DNA of 28,919 nt from an uncultured Planctomycetaceae bacterium (GTDB taxonomy: Bacteria; Planctomycetota; Planctomycetia; Pirellulales; Pirellulaceae). Location: positions 1 to 28,919 of the forward strand of contig CALBSZ010000763.1 of the NCBI GenBank assembly GCA_937967665.1, read 5' to 3'. The notes below the pieces were generated by a model. It was given only the letters and a program-made list of their open reading frames with translations. It ran no database searches and was not told the origin of the DNA. Within the stretch, counting starts at the first letter, position 1, and every line of letters begins with the position of its first letter. The position numbers were made by a program, and so were the translations under genes. Positions 14,486 through 24,400 of the stretch are shown in pieces.

Positions 14486-17400
14486 GTGTTGCGTCGCAGG
14501 CAAGGATGCCGAGATCTGATTATCAATCGACGTGAGCATCGACCGTCGCTGGTGCGCGCGCCATTTGCCTGGCGCGACACGGCCACCGCGCGCGCCGGGA
14601 TCATCGGATTTGTTTTCGCTCTCTTGTCCCTGTCCGCCGACGCCGCAGTGGAGATTCCGCTCGGCGATCAACGCGACGGCATTCACATCCGCGCCGACAA
14701 CGCCACGCGCTGGCAACAAGGCCATTACGAAGTGTGGCACCTTCACGGGCACTTTCACTTGCGACAGGGGAGCGTGCGCGCGGCAAGCCATGAAGCGATC
14801 CTCTGGGTAGAACGCGCGGCGCCGCTCAGCGGAACCTCCAGCAAGGTGATCGCTTACCTGGAGGGAAACGTTGTTGTGGAGAACGGCGACCTGGGGATGC
14901 GTCAACAGTCTGCCGGGCAACCGCCGAGTCGCCTGACGGATCAAACGTGGTTCGGGCGCTTTCACACGATCTTTGACATCGAAATCACAGCGCCGCTCTC
15001 CGTGCCTGCATCTCCCGTGATGCCGGCCATCTACCATCGCGGCAGCGCGCTGCGTCGTCCCAATCCGGATCTGGTACAACCCGCTCAGTTTGTCGCCCCT
15101 GAAACGCTGCCGCCAACTCAGATCCAAGCCAACCCCACGGCGCGGCGCATCATCCTCCGCCAGCGCAGCGGAGTTCGGGGACAAGCGAAGGCGTTTCAAA
15201 ACCCGAATTCCAACGAAACCGTCGCTGTTTTTTCGTCGGGCATCAACGTGGTCGTGGATGGGATCGTTGGTGTGGATGGCTTGACGGGAAACAAGATCGA
15301 AGTGGAAGCCGACCGATTGGTCATCTGGACGGCCAATTTCGACACGCTGCGTTTGATGGGCGAAAGCTTTCAAAGCAATACGACACCGCTCGAATTCTAC
15401 CTGGAAGGCAACATCATCTTTCGCGAAGGCAACCGGCAGATCTTCGCCGAGCGGATGTACTACAACGTCACATACCGCTACGGCATCCTGCTGCAAGCCG
15501 AGATGTTCACGCCCGTTCCCGATTACGAGGGCCTGCTGAGATTGAAGGCGGACGTCCTGCAGCAAGTCGATCAATTCAACTACCTGGCTCACGGCGCCGC
15601 GGCCACCTCCAGCCAGATCGGGACACCGCGATACTGGTTCCAGACCGAGACGGCAACGTTCCAGGACATCCAGCGGCCCGTGGTCGACCCATTTACCGGA
15701 TCGCCCGTTTTGGACCGCGCTGGCAAGCAGCAGATCGACCACCAAATGCTGGCGACCAGCCGCAACAATTTCGTCTATCTGGGCGGAGTGCCTGTCTTCT
15801 ATTGGCCGACCATCGCTACCGACTTGACCAAGCCAACCTACTACGTCGACCAGATTACGCTGAGGAACGACAGTATTTTCGGCACTCAGGTGCTGACGGA
15901 CCTGGACGCGTATCAGCTGTTCGGGATTCGCGACGCCCCCGCGGGAACCGATTGGACGATTTCGACGGACTACATGTCGGACCGCGGGTTCGCTTTGGGC
16001 ACCCGCTTCGAATACGATCGGCCGGGTATCCTGAACAGCCAGGTCCCTTATCGCGGCGTGCTCGACGCCTGGGGCATTCACGACGACGGCGTCGACATCC
16101 TGGGTCGCGACCGCATGTCGCTGACGCCCGAGGCGGACCTGCGTGGACGCGTGCTGTGGCAGCACCGCCAACAGCTATACAACAACTTTCAACTCACAGC
16201 CGAACTCGGCTTCATCAGCGACCGGAATTTTCTGGAGCAGTATTTCGAGCAAGAGTGGGATCAGCAAAAAGACCAGACGACTGGAATTGAACTCAAGCAG
16301 TTCCACGACAATTCGACATGGAGCATCCTGGCGGACGTCCGGCTGAACGACTTCTTCACGCAGACTGAATGGCTGCCGCGATTCGATCATCACGTTATCG
16401 GACACTCCTTCTTGTTTGACCGCCTGACGTGGACTGGCCATTCGCAAGTCGGCTACGCGCGGCTGCGGACTGCCTCGGCGCCGCAGGACCCCGTGGACCT
16501 GGCCAAGTTTGATCCGTTGGCCTGGGAAGCCGATGTCAAGGGTCTCCGTGCCGATACCCGGCACGAAGTCGACCTGCCACTTGACCTGGGGCCCGTGCGG
16601 TTGTCGCCATACGTTGCGGGTGGGCTGACTTACTGGGGCGAAGACCTGAGCGGCACCGATGTCTCGCGCGCTTTCGGGCAAACAGGCGCCCGCGCCAGCT
16701 TGCCGATGTGGTCAGTGGATCCAACCATCCAAAGTACGTTGCTGAATGTGAACGGCCTGGCGCACAAAGTCACGTTCGAGGCAGAATACCTGTATGCCGA
16801 TGCGGACGAAGACCTGTCGCGTTTCCCGCTCTACGATCCGCTGGACGACGATTCGGTTGAACATTTTCGGCGGCGCTTCTTTTTCGATACGTTCGGAGGC
16901 ATGGCGGGCGGAAACGTTCCGCTGGCGTTCGACGAGCGCTACTACGCGCTGCGCAGCGGATTGCAGGGTTCCATCACCTCGCCATCCGCCGAAATCGTGG
17001 ACGATCTGAGCCTGTTCAAGTTCGGAGTGCATCAGCGCTGGCAAACCAAACGCGGATTGCCGGGGCAACAGCGAATCATCGACTGGGTGACGTTCAACGT
17101 CGGAACGTCGCTGTACACGAATGCGGATCGAGACAATTTTGGCGAAGAACTGGGCATGCTGAATTATGATTTCCGCTGGCACGTGGGCGATCGACTGACC
17201 TTGCTTTCGGATGGCTACGCCGACCTCTTCACCGATGGACTCAAAATGATTACGTTCGGCGGCACGCTGCGGCGTCCCGAAAACGGCCAACTCTATTTGG
17301 GCTTCCGATCGATCGAGGGCCCGTTCAGCAGCAGTATCCTGACCGCGTCGGTAAGCTATCGGATGACAGACAAGTGGTTGGGCATCGCCAGTACGGCCGT

Positions 17401-17608
17401 CGATTTCGGGCCGACTGGGAACATTGGCCAGTCGCTTCGTCTCATTCGGGTTGGCGAATCGTTTCTGGTGGGCCTGGGCCTGACGGTTGATCAGGGCCGC
17501 GATAACGTGGGCGCTTCGTTCATTATCGAGCCGCGGTTCCTGCAAACCGCCAGCCGCCGCGTCAGGGACGGAGTGTGGATTCCCCCCGCCGGATACTACG
17601 GTCTGTAA
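14486..17608 (+). CDS. lptD: LptD/OstA-like outer-membrane assembly protein
   Basis: The product is up to 1040 aa. No ATG is available near the N-terminus; the longest frame starts at GTG 14486, and GTG 14552 (residue 23) would place the hydrophobic segment IIGFVFALLSLSADA nearer the start, so the true start is uncertain. After the signal peptide come LptA/OstA-type beta-strand repeats (about 55-140 and 220-340, for example YLEGNIIFREGNRQIFAERM) and a long region of alternating strands typical of an outer-membrane barrel (about 430-1040, ending AGYYGL). LptD inserts lipopolysaccharide into the outer leaflet. The region after the leader contains no cysteine, so the disulfides needed by E. coli LptD cannot form. 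It is longer than E. coli LptD (about 780 aa). Neighbours are a membrane glycosyltransferase and a lipid kinase. Confidence 0.85.
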   Translation: MLRRRQGCRDLIINRREHRPSLVRAPFAWRDTATARAGIIGFVFALLSLSADAAVEIPLGDQRDGIHIRADNATRWQQGHYEVWHLHGHFHLRQGSVRAASHEAILWVERAAPLSGTSSKVIAYLEGNVVVENGDLGMRQQSAGQPPSRLTDQTWFGRFHTIFDIEITAPLSVPASPVMPAIYHRGSALRRPNPDLVQPAQFVAPETLPPTQIQANPTARRIILRQRSGVRGQAKAFQNPNSNETVAVFSSGINVVVDGIVGVDGLTGNKIEVEADRLVIWTANFDTLRLMGESFQSNTTPLEFYLEGNIIFREGNRQIFAERMYYNVTYRYGILLQAEMFTPVPDYEGLLRLKADVLQQVDQFNYLAHGAAATSSQIGTPRYWFQTETATFQDIQRPVVDPFTGSPVLDRAGKQQIDHQMLATSRNNFVYLGGVPVFYWPTIATDLTKPTYYVDQITLRNDSIFGTQVLTDLDAYQLFGIRDAPAGTDWTISTDYMSDRGFALGTRFEYDRPGILNSQVPYRGVLDAWGIHDDGVDILGRDRMSLTPEADLRGRVLWQHRQQLYNNFQLTAELGFISDRNFLEQYFEQEWDQQKDQTTGIELKQFHDNSTWSILADVRLNDFFTQTEWLPRFDHHVIGHSFLFDRLTWTGHSQVGYARLRTASAPQDPVDLAKFDPLAWEADVKGLRADTRHEVDLPLDLGPVRLSPYVAGGLTYWGEDLSGTDVSRAFGQTGARASLPMWSVDPTIQSTLLNVNGLAHKVTFEAEYLYADADEDLSRFPLYDPLDDDSVEHFRRRFFFDTFGGMAGGNVPLAFDERYYALRSGLQGSITSPSAEIVDDLSLFKFGVHQRWQTKRGLPGQQRIIDWVTFNVGTSLYTNADRDNFGEELGMLNYDFRWHVGDRLTLLSDGYADLFTDGLKMITFGGTLRRPENGQLYLGFRSIEGPFSSSILTASVSYRMTDKWLGIASTAVDFGPTGNIGQSLRLIRVGESFLVGLGLTVDQGRDNVGASFIIEPRFLQTASRRVRDGVWIPPAGYYGL

Positions 17609-17733
17609 GCAATGTTCCAGGCGCCTATTCAATCCGGTATCGTCCCTTCCTTGAAGCACACGATAGTGGCATGGTTTCCGTTCGCTGCGTGCCTTAAATT
17701 GCTGTACAAGGAAAGATCGGGAGCCGCCCGCGC

Positions 17734-18105
17734 ATGACACCGCCGCGTCGCAATTGGTCGCAAAAGTTCCGCGATGCCTTTCGCGGTGTTTGGTTGGGCA
17801 TCCGTGGCCAGAGCAGCTTCGTAGTTCATTTCGTCATGGCGTTCCTGGTCCTGGTCGTCGCGACCTTGTTGCAAGTCGACCTGTACGAATCGTGCCTGCT
17901 GGTACTCTGCGTCGCCATGGTCCTGGCCGCCGAGCTATTCAATAGCGCCGTGGAATCGTTGGCGAAGGCGATCGACGCCGAACACAACGAGCACCTCGGC
18001 AAGGCGCTGGACATCGCCAGTGGGGCCGTGCTGTTGTGCGCCGTCGGCGCCGCCACCGTCGGCGCCACCATTTTCGTGCATCGCTTGTCGATCTTTCTTC
18101 GCTAG
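17734..18105 (+). CDS. dgkA: DgkA-type diacylglycerol/undecaprenol kinase
   Basis: The 123-aa integral membrane protein has an amphipathic N-terminus and three membrane helices (about 30-48, 53-72, 95-116). It carries the prokaryotic DAGK signature AELFNSAVESLAKAID (66-81), with Glu67, Asn70 and Glu74 in the catalytic positions, and the following GKALDIASGAV (89-99) with Lys90 and Asp93. Family members phosphorylate diacylglycerol (Gram-negatives) or undecaprenol (Gram-positives) at the inner membrane. The length is normal. It lies 125 nt after the LptD-like gene and is convergent with the 995-aa enzyme gene. Either lipid recycling or making carrier lipid for the glycan genes would fit; the sequence does not decide. 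Confidence 0.92.
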   Translation: MTPPRRNWSQKFRDAFRGVWLGIRGQSSFVVHFVMAFLVLVVATLLQVDLYESCLLVLCVAMVLAAELFNSAVESLAKAIDAEHNEHLGKALDIASGAVLLCAVGAATVGATIFVHRLSIFLR

Positions 18106-18223
18106 TGCGAGTCGCACGGACGTGTAGCGTCTCCGGCGCTGTAAATCACCGCGTCAATTGGCGAAAATGACGCTCCACTTACGCGACGAACGCCCTGATA
18201 CGATGCCGCCAGGTTCCATCGTC

Positions 18224-21211
18224 TTAGCGCACGATCAAGACATCGCCTGACACGTCCATATCGAAAGTGAACACCATGCCGCCCTCCTGCCGTTGAATGT
18301 CCAGCTTGACTCCGCTGGCCAATGCCGCCTTGGTCGATGTTTCGCCCGGCATGGTTAACGTCATGCTCTCGATCGCGTTGCCGGTCCAGTTCTCCAGAAC
18401 GACAGCCACGCCGCCTGGGGACGCGATGACGCGGCTCGTCACTTGCCGCTCGCTGGCAACCGCGGAACGGAGCGGCCCGGGAAGGACCGAACCGATCAGC
18501 CGATCGGAACCGGGATCGAACGCCGTCGGGATGAAGTGGGCCATGGCGTCGTCGGTCGAACCCCGGTCGATCGGCCGCCGGGGAATCGCCGGTTGAAAGT
18601 AACTCAGCCCGGGCAAGAAGCCGCACCATGTGACTTTCCCCTTACCGACGTCGCGGACGGCCACTGCCGGCGTGCCATCCCGAAACGTACCGGTGACTCG
18701 CGCGCCGTTGAGTTCAACGTGACTGCGAACACCTACGACCGGAATAGCATGGGCCGTGTCGCCGTCCTGCCAGGTAACCGAATCGATCACCTTCGCGAAA
18801 GGAAGGTCCTCTTTCATGAAGCCCACCTGGTCGTCCGGGGGAATGTCCAGAGACACCTCGCGAATTCCCATCAATTCCCGAAGCACCCGATTCGGTTCAT
18901 TGAATTCATTCCACATTCCCGCGCCAGCCGTGGCGAAGAGCGTGCCGCCGCCGCGCACCCAGTCGGCGATGCGGCGCGACGATGCGCTGCTGACGTGATT
19001 GTCGGTCAGATACAGAACCTTGTAGCGCTGGAGTGTCCCGTCGATGGCGTCCTGATCGACAAGGAAGTCCAGCGGCACCTGCTGGTGCAACACGCCGACG
19101 TACAAACCACGTTTCCCGGCGGCGAACGAGTGCTGATTGTCGCGCCAGATGTCCGCCGTTTCGCTGAACCACAAGCCGGATTGCGCGTCACGCACTCGGC
19201 CATCCTGAATGATGTCTTCGTACAGTCCCAATTCGCGAAGGGTCTTGTAAACGGTGGCGTACATCTTCCAATCCGAAGTGTGGTTCTCCGTGTAGGCAAG
19301 ATACACCGGGTCGAACTCGAACAGATTCAGGATGGTCATCCCGCGAGCCAACGCGTTGTGGTACAGCCGTCGCCACATGTTTGGCGTGTTGCCGGGCGTG
19401 TGCGGCATGACGTAGTAGAGGATCTCGTGATGCGGCTTGCCGCGCAGGCCGGCGCGCAGCAGGTCCAGGTTGATGCCATTCATTTGTTGCGTGCCGATGG
19501 GAACCTGCCAGGCATAGTCTTCCGACCAGGGCAATGTCATGGCTTCTTCTCGAAAGCTACCGATCCACTTGTGCGTTTCGCCCAGATAGGCATGCTCGGC
19601 GCCGCCGTGGTGCGGCGAAAAGTTGGCGCCGATGAAAGCGTTCGGGAGCAGACGCCGCAGCAGGTCCGTGCGCTGCTTGATGGCTTGGATGCCAAAGTGG
19701 TGCTGGTAGCGTTTGGACCAGTAGTACAGCTGCGGAGCCGTTTCTCTTAGTTCGGGTTCCACTCGGTACACTACCTTGCTGGCATCGCCGCCCGCTTCCA
19801 ATGCCAGTTGATTGCGTGTGACGCCGTGCGATTTCAGGAATTGCTGGAAACCTTCGTTGGCTTTCGCTGCATTCGGACTGGGCAAGCCGATTTCGTCGCC
19901 CAGGCTCATGATCAGAATCGCACGGCGCTCGGCGTCACTCAGCTTCTCGCCGTATTTTTCCTGAATCTGAGTCAGGCTCAAGCTGCGACAGTCTGCGTAA
20001 CCTCCGACGCCGTCTACAGCCTGGTTGAATCCGTAGAATTCGTAAAAGGCCGCCGGCAAGGCCCCTTGCGCTTGCACGCGGGTACGTGTGATTTTCTTGC
20101 CGTGCGCCGGTTGCGCCTGCACGTATGCGAACAGTTCCTGCGTCGCTTCGGCCGGCATCTGCAATTTGCCGCCGTACCGCGCGTCGGCCCGACTGATCAG
20201 CGGCAGGTTCCCGTCGGCGGCAAAGGTGCGCGTCGACGCGATCTGCCCGCCGGCACGCTTGACTCCGAATTCAATCCGGCACGGCCCGCTGGCGTGAAAG
20301 CCCCATTGACCGTCGTTCAACGTGTCCATCGTGCCGCCAACGTCGATCCACTTGGTGGAACTGCCCGCTGCCACGTCGACCGCAATCGGCTGCCAGTTGC
20401 GGAGGTGAGTCCAATACGGCGAATGTTGCTGCATCGGACCGCCGGGAAACTTGAGGCTTTTTACCGCCACCGGCGCGTTCCCGGCATTGTGAACTTTCAA
20501 GTAGACGTCACCGGCTTGCGTGAGCATGCCGTCGAGCGGCAAGTACTGTTCCTTTTCGATGCGCGTCTTTACCTGCGTCTCATCTCGCGTCAGCATCAGC
20601 AGGTCGACGTTGCGTCTGGCTTGGGGCCCGGGTTGCGGGGAGGCAATGAGCGAGATCGTCGCCTTGCCCGGTTGCAGGTTCACAAACACGTCGTGGCCTT
20701 CCCAGACAATGTTCTCCACCGCGCCCCAGGGCCAGGCAACCTCGTCCTTCAACTTCGAGCCGAACGCCCAAATCTTGATATTCTTTCGCGCGCCGTAAAG
20801 ACGATCCAGCTTTACCTGCCCCTGCTGTTCCACACGAACCTTGAATTGCGTCTCGAACCGATACGCCGCTTCGTAACGCACCAGCACGAGGTAGCGGCCG
20901 GGTTCCGGCACTTCGACATCGATGACGGCAACCGATTCGCCGCCGTTCTCGGGCGCTCCGAGAAAACCTTTGCGCGACAGGAACGTATTGGCGAACGTCG
21001 CCGCGTAGTAGTTCTCGCCCCAGCGCCCGGCTTGCCAGCCCGGACTCACAACCCGAAATTCTTCGGCTTCGCAAAACAGCGTGCCGTCGGGCGCGGCGAG
21101 TACCGGTTGGCTGCCGCGATACTGTCTGGGCGCGGAATAGGTTTCGTTGGCGTGCACATGCGAAACGCAACACAAGAGGACTCCGAGTCCGAAACAAATG
21201 GCTCTCATCAT
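18224..21211 (-). CDS. Large secreted putative glycan-active enzyme, beta-galactosidase-like
   Basis: The 995-aa protein begins with a signal peptide (MMRAICFGLGVLLCCVSHVHA). An N-terminal region with CEAEEFRVV and jelly-roll-like strands (about 45-210) resembles carbohydrate-binding modules. The centre (about 360-680) has alternating alpha/beta features with SLGDEIGLPSP, where an acidic pair could be catalytic, and NLFEFDPVYLAYTENH. Then GLYVGVLHQQVPLDFL...LYLTDNHVSSASSRRIADWVRGGGTLFATAG resembles the glutamine-amidotransferase-like trimerisation domain of GH42 beta-galactosidases. A beta-sandwich tail with SPGGVAVVLENWTG follows. I infer a periplasmic or surface glycoside hydrolase but do not recognise a named family. 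It lies 211 nt downstream of the fusion cytochrome gene, with a palindromic repeat between, so it may be a separate unit. Confidence 0.7.
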   Translation of the reverse strand: MMRAICFGLGVLLCCVSHVHANETYSAPRQYRGSQPVLAAPDGTLFCEAEEFRVVSPGWQAGRWGENYYAATFANTFLSRKGFLGAPENGGESVAVIDVEVPEPGRYLVLVRYEAAYRFETQFKVRVEQQGQVKLDRLYGARKNIKIWAFGSKLKDEVAWPWGAVENIVWEGHDVFVNLQPGKATISLIASPQPGPQARRNVDLLMLTRDETQVKTRIEKEQYLPLDGMLTQAGDVYLKVHNAGNAPVAVKSLKFPGGPMQQHSPYWTHLRNWQPIAVDVAAGSSTKWIDVGGTMDTLNDGQWGFHASGPCRIEFGVKRAGGQIASTRTFAADGNLPLISRADARYGGKLQMPAEATQELFAYVQAQPAHGKKITRTRVQAQGALPAAFYEFYGFNQAVDGVGGYADCRSLSLTQIQEKYGEKLSDAERRAILIMSLGDEIGLPSPNAAKANEGFQQFLKSHGVTRNQLALEAGGDASKVVYRVEPELRETAPQLYYWSKRYQHHFGIQAIKQRTDLLRRLLPNAFIGANFSPHHGGAEHAYLGETHKWIGSFREEAMTLPWSEDYAWQVPIGTQQMNGINLDLLRAGLRGKPHHEILYYVMPHTPGNTPNMWRRLYHNALARGMTILNLFEFDPVYLAYTENHTSDWKMYATVYKTLRELGLYEDIIQDGRVRDAQSGLWFSETADIWRDNQHSFAAGKRGLYVGVLHQQVPLDFLVDQDAIDGTLQRYKVLYLTDNHVSSASSRRIADWVRGGGTLFATAGAGMWNEFNEPNRVLRELMGIREVSLDIPPDDQVGFMKEDLPFAKVIDSVTWQDGDTAHAIPVVGVRSHVELNGARVTGTFRDGTPAVAVRDVGKGKVTWCGFLPGLSYFQPAIPRRPIDRGSTDDAMAHFIPTAFDPGSDRLIGSVLPGPLRSAVASERQVTSRVIASPGGVAVVLENWTGNAIESMTLTMPGETSTKAALASGVKLDIQRQEGGMVFTFDMDVSGDVLIVR

Positions 21212-21277
21212 TCAAACTTTCCCGCCTGTAACGTTGCGATTAGGATTCACCGAACGATTTCCAATGTACGCGAGCTG

Positions 21278-21400
21278 GACAGCGCCAGGTTCGACCGTCC
21301 TACGAGCACGAAGCCATACGAGCGTGTCACTTACGTTCCAACACACTTGCTCTCGCTGCGTGCTTGTATTCTCCCGAATTTCCACAAACGTGGCACTGTC
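21278..21400. repeat. Palindromic dispersed repeat, copy 2 (about 123 bp)
   Basis: The element begins GGACAGCGCC (from 21277) and ends GGCACTGTCC, an imperfect terminal inverted repeat. It is the second copy of 9048-9171 in the same orientation. The left half (TACGAGCACGAAGC, GAGCGTGTCACTT) is similar to the reverse complement of the right half (TACAAGCACGCAGC, GAGCAAGTGTGTT), so the single strand can form a long hairpin. It occupies most of the gap between two large minus-strand genes and could act as a transcription terminator or mRNA stabiliser. Confidence 0.7.
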
Positions 21401-21422
21401 CAATTCGTTGTTCTGGTGATGG

Positions 21423-24400
21423 CTACGGTCGCGGCGGCATCTGCTTGATCCAGTCTCGAAACAATTCTACGGCCCGCTGGTCGACGACGTCGGTTGCCAG
21501 TTGCGGCATCTGGCCGCGGCCGCGCGTCCCCAGACGATGCAGCAGCACGGACCGTTCCGGATGGCCCGGCGCGATCAATCTGGCGTTGGGGATGTTGGCC
21601 TTGTCGTGCAGTGGAATCGCATCGATCAGATTCATCTTGTCCAGGCTGGTCGTAAAATCGAGTTCCATCTGTGCGTTGCCGCCGCCGGCACCGACGTGGC
21701 ATTGGGCGCAATTGGAGTGCAAATAAGAACGCGCGCGGAGTTCCAGTTCATGTCGCTCGTCATACGGGTCCACCAGCTGCCCATACGTCGACGGCGCGCG
21801 AGGCAGCAGATTGGCGGGTGGGGCCGATCGCTGGTTTTCGGAATGCATCAGTTCCGTTACCGCTTCGTCCGCCTGCTGTTCGGTCAGGCCGGCCCGCACG
21901 AGTTCTTCCTTCTTCGTGGCGCGGAATTCCGCCAGCCAGTTCGCGCGCAGCACACCGAGTTGCTCGAGGGCTTCCAGCTGATTGCGGTGTTCACCACTGT
22001 AATCATAATCCCGGTTCATTTGCAGCGTGGACAATCCGAGTACAAAATTGGCCGCGCGGCTGTGACAAACCATGCATTCCGTCCGACTCGGGTATCGCCA
22101 TTTTTGCTCGCGCATCGTGCCATCGGCGGTTCGCACCGCAAACGTGGCGTCGGCGCCGGCACGCTCGACCAGCACGGCATCGGTTTGCTCGTCGTTCCAG
22201 CGGTACGAGTAGCCGACCCATTCACCATCCTGTTTCGTTAAGAATCGCGTTTCGATCCAACGGCGGCTGGCTGGATTGTGTTCCTCGAATTCAAGGGCGA
22301 ACGACTTGATGATGACGGTGTGGTCCGGGAATTCCCAGCCGCGTGTTGTCTTGAAATCGAACACGGGACTTGCAGCGGGCAAGGCGAGATACCGCTCCTT
22401 GTACGCGCCATCGGACCACAGCGGCGCGTTCACGTCGTAGGGAATGACGCCCGGCTGCGGACGATGTTCCGGGACCGACGCAAACAAGCGGCTGTCGCTG
22501 AGATTGCGGGGAAACGTGGACTCGGTTTCGATCGGATCGTTCAGTTCCAGCGTATAAAAGCCGCCGGCATTGTTGCCGCGATGGTCGGCGATCAGCAATT
22601 CACCGTCGGAGTCCAATGCAAACGAAGTGATCTGCAGCGTGGTGTCCGCCAACTCCTTGTGCCAGACCACGCGCCGATTCTCCACTTTGCCGCCCCAGAT
22701 TTTTCCGGTCGAGTAGTCACCGTAGATATACGCCCCGCGCAATTCCGGGAAGCGCCGCCCGTAGTAGACCACACCCCCGGTCACGGAGCGAGCTTCCGAA
22801 TGCGGGTGTTCGAACGTCGGCAGTCGCGGAGGATGCGGCCCCAGTTGGCGGTTGGCGTAAAAGACATGGCTTCCTTCGTAAACGCTCCAGCCATAGTTGG
22901 CGCCGCGTTCCACAAGGTAGACCTGTTCCCAAAGGTCCTGCCCGTTATTGCCCACCCACAGATCTCCCGTCTGCGGATCGACCGTCATCCGCCACGGATT
23001 TCGCAAGCCGTAGGCCCACGTTTCCGGCCGCACGCGGTTTAGGTCCACGAAGGGATTATCGGGGGGCACGGAGTAATGGCGATTGTCATCCGGGTGGTCC
23101 ACATCCAGGCGCAGCACCTTGGCCAGCAGGTGATCGAGGCCCTGGCCTTTCAGATTCGTATCGGAATCCGACGTCCCGTCCCCCGACGTCACGAACAGCA
23201 TGCCATCAAGACCAAACGCCAGGGCCACGCCATTATGTCCGTCCGAGGGCCACTGAATGATTTCGTATCGACTGTCCAAGTCCACGGCATGCGGCGGCTG
23301 ACGCCCGATGGTATAGCGCATAATGCGAGATTTCTTTTCCGCATCCGTTTCGTGGATCTTGCCGTTGAGCCCAATATAGACGAAGCCGTTCTCCGCATAG
23401 CGCGGGTGCAGGGCGATGGAGGTGGCAATGGCATCCCCGAAGTCGATCAGTGGTTCGTACTCGCCGCTTGCCGCATCGCCGACGGTCCGGCACAAACGCG
23501 ATGGACCATACGGTCGCTGCTGATCGAGGAATAGCAGTCGCGATGTTCCGGGTTCACACACCGCGTCGATGGGGAAATTCAAAGCGAGCTTTTCCAACGT
23601 ACGGCGGACCCGATACGGCGGCGGCGGGTCGGGTGAACCGACTACCGTCGACGGCGTCTGTGCCAGATTCTGTTTGATCCGGGACAGCAGTGAACTTTTC
23701 GGCGACTCGCCGGCAGGCGTGTGATCCAACCCGGTAAACCGCAGCAGCGCATAATCTTCCGTTAAATGAAAATCCGGGCGGTCCTTGGAAGTCAGCGGAG
23801 CGCACGTCGACAGTTCGGGCTTGTCGAAATCCTTCGAGTAATCGTAGCGGCACAGCGCGAACTTCCAGCATTCGTCGACCTGGGGACGACCGCCGGTCTT
23901 AATGAAATCGCTCCAGGGGATACGGCCTTCCACGACCCAGCCTTGATCGCGGTCGGCAGGCTGATTCAGCGTGCCGCTGACCTGCACCTGGACCTCGACA
24001 TGAAATTCGAATTCCCGGAAGAAGGGGCGGGGATCCTTTTCGCGGCGAGGCAGGAAGAGGCCGAGGACCGCGGCCTGCGGATGCATTTTGAACTCGTAGT
24101 AGCCTGGCCGGTCCTCCGCCGGTTTGAAAAACAATTCGAAGACGTCGTCGTTCCAGAGGTCTCCGTCATGTTCCTGGATATTCGCCAGCAGGTCCGCGTC
24201 TTCCATTTCGGCCAGGAAGTAAAGGCATTCGCGATTCCAGAGCAGCCGCGCCTTCGTCGCTGTCGCGGCGCGCCGCGCATCCTTTCCCAGCCACGGCAGG
24301 TAGAAATGATCGATCAGCTGGGCCGACTTCCAGGCTTCATCGTCGGCGCTGCCGTCCAGCTGGATCGGCAACCGCGTGAAGCGGCATTCGAATTCAGGCG

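Noticed and set aside
14387..16171. 594-codon minus-strand open frame opposite the LptD-like gene
   Set aside because: It mirrors the codon pattern of the real gene, has low-complexity Arg/Gln/His/Val-rich sequence with no domain, and lacks a ribosome site.
19808..21448. 546-codon plus-strand open frame opposite the secreted enzyme, and a similar 435-codon frame at 18443-19750
   Set aside because: Both are antisense shadows of a GC-rich gene. The minus-strand protein has a signal peptide and domains, while these do not.
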